Positions 1 to 10,317 of a DNA stretch of 64,000 nt are shown piece after piece; within the stretch, counting starts at the first letter, position 1; every line of letters begins with the position of its first letter. The position numbers were made by a program, and so were the translations under genes. The stretch is from contig RHPI01002438.1 in the NCBI GenBank assembly GCA_009103225.1, positions 746,516 to 810,515 on the forward strand. The letters are read 5' to 3'. The DNA is from Chlorokybus atmophyticus. Taxonomy: Eukaryota; Streptophyta; Chlorokybophyceae; Chlorokybales; Chlorokybaceae. Under the pieces are notes generated by a model. It made no database searches and was not told the DNA's origin. It saw nothing but the letters and a program-made list of their open reading frames with translations.

Positions 1-340
1 GGGGGGGGGGGGGGGGGGATATTTGTAAACGTGGGGTATATTTGCACAATTACGATAGGCTGGCCGTTAGTGTATTCAGATCTGTTGTATTGCATCATGG
101 GTAACATGCTACAATCATTATGGACTTTAACAATCACACCCTTTGTGGAGAGCATTCCAAATGCTCTCCTACAAAAATGTGATTGCACACATACAAAGTC
201 GTACGATGTGTGCATTGATAGAAAACTATTAATTGAGGTGATTAGCACATGTGTGTAGCGTGAAAAGTATTGAAATAATTTAAATTTACAAATAAACCTT
301 TATCAATGCAACATGTAATTGCGCAATGTGCTATGGTCTT

Positions 341-384
341 ATCATCATCATCGTCATCATTATTATCATCATCATCATCATCAT
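341..384. repeat. (ATC)n microsatellite
   Basis: Imperfect ATC/ATT trinucleotide repeat of about 14 units in AT-rich intergenic DNA. No function can be inferred. Confidence 0.85.
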
Positions 385-663
385 GAAAAACATCCGCAAT
401 TTCCTTATGTGCGCAAGTGCATATGACATGTACTTGTTAGCATGCAGCAATGCTATTGCAAGCTTCATAGCCATAATGCGCTTATAGAGCATGTGTTATC
501 TCATGCTTACACATTGGGTCATGCTGCGCTTCACTTTGCATCCGATATGATGTTAAAAGTGTAAGGGTGCTATATCATGATCCAAAAAACCTCAACAACT
601 TTCTTGTTTCGGCCATCAATTTCGTTTTTAGCCATATGGCACGAGTATGAGTTATGTATATAG

Positions 664-731
664 TGTGTATGTATGTTGATGCATACACAACAGCAAATTT
701 GCTGTTGTGTATGCATCAATATACATACACA
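664..731. repeat. 68-bp near-perfect palindrome
   Basis: The axis lies between bases 697 and 698. Bases 676-719 form a perfect 44-bp palindrome. The symmetry then continues to 664-731 with one mismatch, the pair 675/720, which would be a G-T wobble in RNA. The right flank (725-740) repeats part of the arm in direct orientation. There is no spacer, so either strand could extrude a cruciform or its transcript could fold into a 34-bp stem. Confidence 0.9.
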
Positions 732-1133
732 ACAGCAAATATTTTGGCATACATACCATGCCATAACTGACCATGACATGGTTGTGTGTTTGTATATGCT
801 GTGCATGGCAGCAGATATACTGGTTCTCAATGTATGTTGAGCGTTTATGTACATGTACCCTAAACATGCTTATTCTTGTAACCTTGAAGGTTTGAAGAAT
901 AAGCAAACTTGGAGCATATTCGGCTTACAACCGCCACATGGCCCACGGCTGAGCAAGGCCTGAGCAATGCCGTGTCGGAGGCCCCAAGCCTTGACTCGGC
1001 AAGCAGTCCCCACGCTCCGAATGCGAGAGGCATGCTGTTGCCGGAGTGATTGCTTGCTGCATTGCTGCATAGCGTTTTGCCAGCTGTAGGCTGGCAACCG
1101 AGGCGATTGGGCCAGGCCAGCCCAGGCTGGACA

Positions 1134-1719
1134 ATGCCCCTACGTCAGCCGGACTCCAAGTTTGACAGTATCCGGGTAGGTATGTTGCGGCCACACAACG
1201 CACAGCTTTACATGCAGCTTCGTGCAAACCTTCAAATGCACTTCCATGCCATGTTGAACTTAGCTTAAGCTTGTTGTCACCTGGTATGTGCAGTCTACTC
1301 TGGACTTGACCGCCGCAGCAGCCAGGCTCAGGCACCAGCTGCTTGAAGTACGTGCCTATTGCTGCAGCTGTTGCAAGCTTGTAACCCCACCCCACAGTTC
1401 AACTCTATGCTCCAACACTGAATGCTTGTTGCCATTGGCACGTGTCGCTTTCAGGTTGCATTGACCTTGCCGAGTCTGTTGCAAGACGGCCCCCAATTGG
1501 CTGCGGCTTTGCACCGCTATGAAGCCTACTGGCTGCCTCTTTTAGCGAGTGAGTTTCAGCCTCGCTAAATACCCAGCAGCAGCAGTGTGCACTTATGACT
1601 GCTTGCTTCTGGTAGCAGTGTTATGAACTGAGACAAGTAGTGAGCACTGCTGGCAGTTGCCGTTTCTGTTGCTGCTGTTGTTATGGGCCTTGATTTGGTT
1701 GTTGTTGAAGTTGTGGTCT

Positions 1720-1758
<39 letters not shown>

Positions 1759-4700
1759 CTGCTGCTGTTGTTGTTGTTGTTATCAACCACCCCACCGGCA
1801 TTTCCTCTGCAGGCGGCTCCAAGCAGCCCTCAACCATTGCCCCACCAGTGGACGTGCAATGGGTGTGGCAATGCCATATGCTATCGCCGACCATCTACGC
1901 CTCCGACACGCAGCATGTGTTTGGTAAAGTGCTGGACCATGCGCTGCTCGGCCGCGGGGAGCGCCTGCATGCGCAGCAACGTGCGCGCGTTGCCTGGGAG
2001 GAACAGTACCCTGGCGTACCTTTTGAACTCCAGCCTGATGGGTCCAACGCAAGCGGTGTTGCGGCAAAGTTCGTGTCACAGTTTAAGTATGACATCAAGG
2101 CGGCGGCATTGCGCCATGCTGCTTTCATCTACCAGGTGCGTGTGCTTGTGCGTCGTGGATGCGTGCGCATGCATACTTGCGTGTGCGTGCGTGCCTCGGG
2201 CTGATATACACACGAAGCTTACAGGCCTTGCATGTGTTGCACGCCTTTTAACAGCCTAATGAACTTGGCTAGTTTGGTTTACGCCTTGTACTTGTGCAGG
2301 TGGCGCTTCCGCACTATGCGGACACGCAAGTGTTTTTGCCCGTAGCAGTGCAGCGGTACCGTCGGTTCTGCTACTTGCACGCCGTGAATCCGGGTGTTTG
2401 TTTGGCACCGACCTACGACATCGATTTGGTGTGGCACGCACACATGCTGCATCCAATACTGTATGCCCTCGAAACTGCAGAGTGGGCCGGCAAGGTGTTC
2501 AAGCACAACGATACCCTCAACGACAGGACTCCAGGGTCCCAACTCAGCAATGCCGCCACAGTAAGTAAGCACTCCACTCTCGCCTTAGCTTGCACACCAT
2601 TGACTGAATGTGTATGATTATGTACATCAGCTGCAACCCCTCTCTGTGTCAACATGCAGGCTGTACGCAAGTTGTGGGCTGAACGGTTTACGGACGCGTA
2701 CGAAGCAAATGGGAGCATGCTGCGGGGCGATCCTGCCACAACACTCGGCAGCGTTGGCGCCAGAACACAATACACCCAAGGTTGGTTGGTGGGGGGCGCA
2801 TACATGCACGCGTGGTAGATATGCATAGCACACATGTATGCACAAGCACACGCATGTGTGCCATTGTGAGCAGGAGTTTGCAAATGCTAATACTTTTTAT
2901 TGCAGACCTGGCCGCTGCTGTCTCTACCATCACTGTGATTGTGGAGCAGCCTGCGCGCCAATGGACTGGCTTGAAATGCCGTCTTGCAATCCCGTCTGCA
3001 GTGCACTCGTTAAGTCCACGCAACTACAACGTGCTCACGCCCGCTGTTCCCAACTGGGTCAAGAGCATGCACGGCATCAAGCGTGTCGGCTGGAGGAGGT
3101 GGGGCAAAACCGTCAAGTGGACGTTCGTGGTTAACACGCTCTTGCACACGGGTGTGCACGACGATATGCGTGTGAGCTTTGGAAAGAACACGAGACTCCC
3201 ATCGCTATCTGTTCGTGACTTGCTGAGCGGTGCGGCTGCGTGGCCGCATCGGATGGCTGTTAGCACGAACACCGGCGAGTATCACGTGACGGTTGCTCCA
3301 TCGAACGGCGACAAGTCAGCGATCGCAACTGCAGGTTTGTTAATACCATTGTTGCTGTTGTTGACGTTGTTGTTCACTGCAGCAGTCAATGTACACATGA
3401 GTGCTTCAATGCGCGTCTTGTGTTGTGTGTAGACAACGCTGCAAGTAGCCTTCAGGGCACGCGCTGCGGCTTGCTGTTGAAAGTGGTGAACGGCGCGTTC
3501 GCGCCCTGCAACCTTCAAGACATATTCGCGGTACGCTCACGCCTCGTGACGACAATTAAACATACAATTTGAATGTTGTACGGGTAGCAAATCTGTTGTG
3601 ACAGCTTTGCCATCCAACATGTGCATGGCAGGTGGAGCAGAACAGCGCCCAAACCGTAAGCATGCCATGCGGGCAGCTCGCACTGGCAACACCTACAAGC
3701 GGCCATGCTGCCACGCACACCGTGTGCGATCCTCATGGCAAGGCCCTTTTAATCGTGCAGGTATCCAAGTGTTTGTCGCAGTCCTTGTTGTTGTACACAA
3801 TTGACATTCGTGTACACTAACATTCCTGGACACAACGCAATCAACATGCGCATATTGACACACGTTGGACCTTTTCACTGCAGGTGTCATATGATGCAAG
3901 CACGACAGGGTGCTGTCCCTCGCCGCTGCATGCTCCGAGGGCTTGCGTGGTTGTGAGAGATGCAAAATCGCATGCAGTCGAGGCCGCAGCGCACATGAGC
4001 GGGCCGTACGAGCTCCCCACACCGCATCAAGTGGATGCAAGATTAATTACTGTCACACTGGACGAAGCCAATGGCGAGCGCGCGATGATCATACGTGGCC
4101 GCGATGGCGACTGGGGCGTGTGCAAAGGCACGTGGGTCGGCAAACGGCGGGGTAAGAACACATGTGCACACGTGCGCATACACACGCAAGTGCGTGCGCC
4201 CACTCACAAGCACGCACCAACAATTGACCGCTTCAGGTAGAGCAGAGTCCAGCATGTAACCACAGCATGTAGCTTGGCTGTGTATGTTGTGGTTTGTCGC
4301 TCACCGGCGCGTGCGTTCCAGGTGTTCCAGGTGAGAAGCCCCGGAAACGCGGGGTACCCGGCAAGATAGGCATACCAGGCGACCCAGGGTCATTTCAACT
4401 GCAGGCGTTTCGTCTGCACAAGGTTCGCCGCAGTGAAACCAGATACCAAATTTGGTGTGCGGTTGATGATGTTTGTCTGCATTTTGGTCCAACCTGACCT
4501 TTGTTGCTGTCTTTCGCATGCACAACAGGCAGGTTCAGAAGCTGAAGTCCTGTGCGAACCGCGGCACGTCGCCTCGGCGATAGACATTCGAGGTCACATC
4601 GGCTTGGACCTAACATTGGGCTACTTGAACATTGCCGACTGCAATGCTGGTGAGAAAAGACACTTGTACTTTGCATAAAGACACAACGCATTTTCCTCGC

Positions 4701-5594
4701 ATGAACATGCGAGTGTTAAGATTTGTTGTGTGTCTGCTGTGTGATGATGTAGTGCCGGAGCTGGTGGCCTTTGCGTTTGCCGTGGGTGTGCTGCGCCTCA
4801 TCTCTTCGCGTGTGGCAGTGTCAAAGGAGTTGACCAAAGAGGAAATTGTGAGCAAGCCGTACAACGGTTGTCGGTGTTGCACCCCGGAAAAGTTGTTCTG
4901 AATGCTGACACTCATCCCCTGGACACAACGCTAAACTTATAACTTTGTTTTCAGGAACTGTATCGGCAAGACGTGCAGAAGTACCCGCAGCACAGGAGAC
5001 GTCTGAACAGCAGACAGACAGCTCAAGCCCGCGACATGGAGAAGCAACAGGTGTGCGCACCATCACCATCGCACACGTACACCTGCACGTACCCATACAC
5101 ATGCAACCACACCCACACGCACTCCCGCACAGCCCTGCACGTGCACACACACACGCACGCACGCATGCACGCACATGTGAGAGGGAACTTAACATCACCC
5201 AAAATAGTATCTGGGTGTGTATCTCGGGTCCACAACACTGCGCTGTTGTCCACAACACACTGCGCAGCGCGCATGCACGGTGTGACAAGCACGCTGTGTG
5301 CAACAGGTGTTGCTTACTTCTGCGGGCGCGGGGTCTGATCGTTATTTCCCTTATACGGGAGCAACAGCACTGCCGTTCAGCGCCTCCACAACTGATTACA
5401 ATTCTACGGCGGCAATACCATCAACGCTGTACATTGTTATGGCCACCGAGAACGGGAACTGCGATGGTTGCGGTGGTTGCGGCGGTTGTGGAGGTTGTGG
5501 AGGTTGTGGTGGAGGTGGATGTGGAGGTGGCGGAGGCGGAAGTGGATGTGGAGGAGGTGGATGTGGAGGATGTGGAGGATGTGGAGGCGGATGA
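1134..5594 (+). CDS. Glycine-rich domain-containing protein (GRDP, DUF1399)
   Basis: Fifteen exons, about 852-855 aa: 1134-1175, 1294-1347, 1455-1548, 1813-2135, 2300-2560, 2660-2780, 2906-3334, 3433-3530, 3632-3760, 3884-4151, 4322 to about 4461/4470, 4529-4649, 4753-4847, 4955-5050, 5307-5594. Two DUF1399 signatures are visible, VDVQWVWQCHMLSP in exon 4 and YDIDLVWHAHMLHP in exon 5. They are preceded by LHRYEAYWLPLLA, as in plant GRDPs. The first copy has Q where the family usually has H. The C-terminus is an almost pure Cys/Gly tail of about 45 residues, also typical of plant GRDPs. Exon 11 starts with a short Gly-X-Y stretch (GVPGEK, then GVPGKIGIPGDPG). Plant GRDPs are linked to development and stress responses and their biochemistry is unsettled. 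The start at 1134 is inferred because a 14-codon exon ends at a GT donor in the right phase. The intron after exon 11 is uncertain (donor gtttgt or gttgat, only 58-67 nt). Confidence 0.85.
1721..1781. repeat. (CTG/TTG)n repeat in GRDP intron 3
   Basis: Imperfect TTG/CTG trinucleotide repeat of about 20 units with a pure run of seven or more CTG. It lies between the exon ending at 1548 and the acceptor at 1812. It keeps several frames open and creates poly-Leu, poly-Ala and poly-Val shadow ORFs, but the gene model splices it out. Confidence 0.85.
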
Positions 5595-8022
5595 GGCGAT
5601 TGAACATTGGCAATCGTGTGTCTTTGTTAAAGTCATCCCACTGTGCAGCTCAGTGCAGGCAGCGCAAGCCTCTAGAACCCATCATCACATGAGCACGAGC
5701 TTGCTGACGATCAAACAGGTTGTACATATTGCACACAATGTGAAGTTATTGTGGTAGCTATGGCACAAAGGTGCCGCAAAGCTTGCAATATCCCATGAAT
5801 AGGTCATGTGTACAGTCTGTTAACCCATGTTGTTGTGTTGTACTGTATGACTCGAACGCTCTGTACCGTATGCTCTGGTCTGCACCTGACATGTTCACCT
5901 TAGCAAAGCTGGTTGCATTTGCTGGCCCCCGGGATGCAGTGTCGTCCAAAGTCGACCAAACACAGCTGAGGGTGTCTGCATTGCTCATGAGAGTAATGAA
6001 CCAGCATTCAAGTTTGACTTGCTGGCGTGCAAAATCTGCATACGGCAACTGCAAGCGACAGCGCACATTTCTGTCATGGCAGTAAGCAACTCAGCAGGTG
6101 GACATGTTGGCAGAGCGTATGTGAGGCTTCGAACACTTTACTTGTTTGTATTGTGTTGTTGAGGTACTCACGTAAAGTTTCTAAACAGCTGCCCCAAAAC
6201 TTGCTTGTGTTGAGCTGGTTTGTGCACACATCTTCGCACTCTTCAGGTTTATGAAATAATGTGTGCAAGTAAGCTGGTCACTATTACGGCGAACATGTCA
6301 TTTGCGCTATGAATGTTGAAACCCGGTAGGTATTTTCCTATATTTCTTACTTTAAAAGGGAACATTGCTATCACTTCTGGTCATAGCCAAGATGATTGCT
6401 GCAGCACGGAAACTTGCTTATCTACTAAAAATTGCCATGCCAACATCATATCGCTTATCAGATTGTCGCCAATGGCATAGTCACCATGAGCCGGAGCGTC
6501 CCTTACATCGTTGTGAGGGGAAGTGCATTCACTTGAAGAACGTGCTTACAGCGAAGATGATAGCAAATACATGGGGCCTTATCGACCCAATTGTAAGGAC
6601 GTATGTGCTTCTTTAAGTAAAAACTCGGCGAGCAATGGCCCATTTGTAACCACTTGTGGTAATGCTGGGAAGCGTAGCAGCACAAGATCGAATGCGGAAT
6701 ATAATATGAGTATATGTTAAAGGATATGAGATACAGCGCTAAGAGTGCACACGGCCGAGGTCTCAGTCATTCATATGGCGGGCATATGTGTTATGTGCAG
6801 CATAAAGCCAAGGCTATCACATGCATAATTTTTGTTATGCCGCGATACGTAAGTCATAGTATCAACCGCGAGGGCTTTGAGTTTTTAGTCTTTTCGCTGC
6901 AACTCCGCCTGAACTTTCAAGTTCAGGTCTCTTTCATTTCGAGCAAAAAAGTTTGCATGACATGTATAGGGTATACATCGTAGTCATCCCCAGCTACACA
7001 CACATGCTTGGTGCGCAAACACGCACAGTATACGAGGATAAGCCAGCGTAAACAAGCAAACACAATTATTACACCCGGGGCCTTTATTCAATCCACACCA
7101 CACCAAGTGCCCTATGCTATGCAAGTGAGTCATGCATCAGGCGGCAGCAGCAGCCATCAACTTATGAGTTACATGCTTGTATAATGAGAGTGCAATGATC
7201 ATGCCAATTAACAAACCATATCACATTCATTTGTATATACCGTACATGTTAACGGCTGCAAGTTTTAAATAAGAGTGAGAAGGGGGGGGGGTGAGGATGA
7301 TGTGTGAGGAGTTTATGCATTACAACATCAAGGGACACACACGCACACAAGAGAATGCAAAATCTGTTTTCATTATATGTATATGTAAGTTTATACCAAT
7401 CCAGCATGCATGAAATGGCCTGACATGGCTTGCAATTCAAGCAGGACACATCTCCTGCTCCTGTAGTTTAGGAATGAGGCAGAACCTCGCTGCCGCATAG
7501 AGAGAATTGGTTGGTAATACCAAGTTGTTATTACCAACCAAACTGGCGACTTTCTGCCGAAATGTATGTAACTGCATGCAGTGCATGGCGCAGCGCAAGG
7601 AATGCACATGGGCCAGGAACTGTTGCCAGTCACAAACTGGTAGCCGTCAGCCAATTAACCACAACGCGCTGCTCAAACTTGGCGCGTTATACTTTGATTT
7701 TCCGTGCACGTGCCAGAATTGTACGACAGTCTATTAGACTGTGCGCACACAATGATAAGTTGCGGAACACAGCCGTACACACACTCCCCGCACGCCACCA
7801 AGCGTCGGTGCCGTCAACTCATCATGCCTGCGCCGACAAGCTCCCAGCGTCGCGCCCTAGACCACTGCGTCATCATGCGCACCCGGGCATCCTGTCCACC
7901 GCGGCGATGCTGTGCAATGAATGAATGAATGAACATTTCAGGCAAGCCCGTTGTTGGCGCAGTGTTGAGTGCAGGCGGCAGTGGTGGCGGCGGCAGCGGC
8001 GTTGTCAGCGAGGTCAGGCAGG
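5595..8022. other. Intergenic region, no gene supported
   Basis: About 2.4 kb between the GRDP stop and the next start. It includes the GRDP 3' untranslated region. Frames up to about 137 aa exist (for example near 5771-6085 and 7511-7924), but they show no domain, no splice-linked continuation and many rare-looking residues. A hairpin with 13-bp perfect arms lies at 7507-7541, a natural G10 run at 7282-7291, and (ATGA)n at 7917-7932 just upstream of the GPI-protein gene. Confidence 0.5.
7507..7541. repeat. Inverted repeat, 13-bp perfect arms
   Basis: Arms at 7507-7519 and 7529-7541 are exact reverse complements, separated by 9 nt. No adjacent gene end was identified, so terminator or element-end status cannot be assigned. 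Confidence 0.8.
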
Positions 8023-9677
8023 ATGGCGCGGGCGGCGGCGATATGCGTGTGCATCTTGGCTGTGGTGACGTTTCTGGGAGCATCTCCAGCACACGGGCAG
8101 CAGTCGTTTGCCACTTCGCCCACCAGCTACGACTTCTTCCCGTCCAGCGCCCAGCAGTCCGCCGCCCTCCAGCTTGAGTTCTTCAACCAGGTGGGTGTAT
8201 GCTGTTCACTGACAGTTGCAGCATTGTTTCTTCCGATGGTGTTATAGTCACCCGGTCATTCATAAGCGCCTCTACGAAGCCTCTCACGTCAAGTCTGCTC
8301 ATGCCGAGGATATAGCTGCTGCTTGCATGCTGATCGGCGCTTCAACCCTAGCGCTCGCTTCAGCCTCTCGGCACATGCCTGCCTGCTTGCTTGCTCGGTT
8401 GCTACGTGAGGCAGGCTGCAGCAGTCGCCTCTTAGAAGCAAGTGCTTGATGTGAAATCTAACAGTTCGAGCTCAGATTTGTGGTCGCGATTGCGTGCATT
8501 AGCTGAATTGTAACGATGGCTATCATTGTTGCATGTGAGCTCCCAAACAGTAACAGTGGCGGCATGCGCACAGGTGTGGGAAGACTGCGTGACATGCGTC
8601 CCTGTGTCAGGCTTTACGAACGTGTGCCCCCAGCTCAATGGTCAGGTGTTTATGGGCATCAACAACACCTGCCTGCAAAGAGTTCTTCTCACCCTCAATG
8701 CAACGGTATAGCGGATTGGAGTTTTTACTTGCACCTTCAGCACTTGTTGAGCTGACACCTGCTCACCTGTTTGTTGTGATATCTGTCACCGTAGTCGGTG
8801 TGCGCCCTCGTTTGCGACCAGTTTGGTCCCGACCTCGTCGAGCCAACAATTGCGAGCTTCACCGACATCAACTCCGCCGCCGCTTTTGCCAACACATTCA
8901 CCCCTTTCCCCTCCGACTACGAGTCGGCGGTAAGTGTTGCTGTTGTCTTCAGCAGCAGAGCGCCACATGCACACGTGGCATCAGTATCAATCTTTGTCGA
9001 TCTGATAATGTTGTACAACTCTTTTGTCTCAGGTGTCTTCCTTTGTGAATGCAAACGACACGCTGGGGCCAAGCTGTCCCTCGCGCGACGCGGTGCAGAA
9101 ATTCATGTGCGACGTGTACTCGGTGCGCAGTACGGCGCCGTGCATTGCGAACCGTTTCGACCTGTACGGCCGCTATAACGTGCTCAAGACCACCAGCGAG
9201 AACACCAACATGGACGCCTACAGCACTCTCGAGCCCGTCAAGGCCGCCCTCGATACCAGTATTCTCGACAACCTTCCCTGCCAGTCTGTCGCCATCCAGG
9301 TAACTTGGCGATTGCCACATTGACAGGACATTGCGTGTGCGTGCATGTACGTAGTTCAATCTGCCCATGTTCAACCTGATGCATTGTTGCAGTGCATGGC
9401 TATGCATGTCGCATGTTTTATGTTTCAACCTTGATGCGAGTTGTTGGTGCTGATGCAGATGATTGCAACGGGTTGCATGCCACTTGATCGCAACTTCCTC
9501 ATCGCCGTGTATTTCCTCCCCACGGTCGACTGTTACCCAGACATGAACTCGTTCCTTAACAACGGCACCAAGCTACAGGCCTCGCCTTCGCCCAACTCTG
9601 CGCTGTCCACCGCAACGCTCACCGTAGCCTCTGCGCTTGTATCTGCTGTGGTGGCTGCCATCGCCATGTTGCTTTAA
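8023..9677 (+). CDS. Secreted, probably GPI-anchored Cys-containing protein, unknown function
   Basis: Five exons, 306 aa, all phase 0: 8023-8190, 8574-8705, 8795-8929, 9033-9299, 9459-9677. The N-terminus (MARAAAICVCILAVVTFLG, then ASPAHG) is a clear signal peptide. The C-terminus is a hydrophobic segment ending VVAAIAMLL with no charged tail, preceded by a Ser/Pro/Asn-rich spacer, as in GPI-anchored proteins. The mature part has scattered Cys (CVTC, CP, CALVCD, CPSR, MCD, PCIAN, PCQS, TGCM, DCYP), which suggests disulfides, and several N-glycosylation sequons. I do not recognise a family. Its place is probably the cell surface or wall. A TGTAA motif 87 nt after the stop (9764-9768) matches the poly(A) signal common in chlorophyte algae. 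It is convergent with the PC-esterase gene. Confidence 0.75.
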
Positions 9678-10317
9678 GTCAAACATGGACTGGCTTTCAA
9701 TACGCGGGAAACCAAGTGCTAGTGGTAGTTATAGGTTTGCGTGAATCGGCCTCTTTTTGACATTGTAACTGCACTTGTTCGAACGGTAGAGACAGGGAGT
9801 TACGCGCCCTGCAATGTGTCGCAATAAGAATTTGGCAGTTTTTTCCGGGCGCCGACTGTACTGTGGCAATTGCATGCCATGTTTGCTTGTACTGTGATAG
9901 TATGCGAACATCTGTTCAATAGTACTTTGCACAAAGAACTGCATACTGCATTGCGAACCAAATGCAAGTTCAGGACGGGCCAACAGGGGCTGCACCCGAG
10001 GCATGGATGGTGGGTTTGTCCCTGTCCCATTGCAGCTTTCCAGCCTCTCGCAGTCAAATGGATACTGACCTTACGCAGCACTGTACCAGTCAGTATGTTC
10101 ACTGGCTCGAGTGTCGGATGACAAGACATAGAGTCATCTGACTGCTGCTTGTTTGCAAGACAAATAGGGAAAGGCTGGCACAAATCACAGAGAAAGCTAA
10201 TATTAAGTTATTGAGTTACTTAGTGTGGCAACCGCTCAACCAACAAAGGATGTTACCACCTTATTCAGTTGTAGGCTACTTCTCAACCAGCAATGCTCAT
10301 CTTTTGCTCTTTCGTTC
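9678..10317. other. Convergent intergenic region (two 3' ends)
   Basis: Between the stop of the GPI-protein gene (+) and the stop of the PC-esterase gene (-). Apart from the TGTAA at 9764-9768 I see only unremarkable sequence. It probably contains both 3' untranslated regions. Confidence 0.5.

Larger units (their letters stand above)
1..1133. other. AT-rich intergenic region, no gene seen
   Basis: The first 18 bases are a pure G run, like the poly-G next to the N near 27934, so this may be a contig edge. An (ATC)n tract lies at 341-384 and a long palindrome at 664-731. The open frames here are short, have no recognisable motif and overlap low-complexity DNA. I see no coding signal before the GRDP start at 1134. 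Confidence 0.6.

Noticed and set aside
1565-2259. ORFs rich in Leu, Ala, Ser or Asn around the CTG repeat
   Set aside because: The repeat lies in an intron. The only supported coding here is the spliced GRDP frame starting at 1813.
5421-5636. Ser/Thr-rich minus-strand ORF
   Set aside because: It is the antisense of the GRDP Cys/Gly tail and has no other support.
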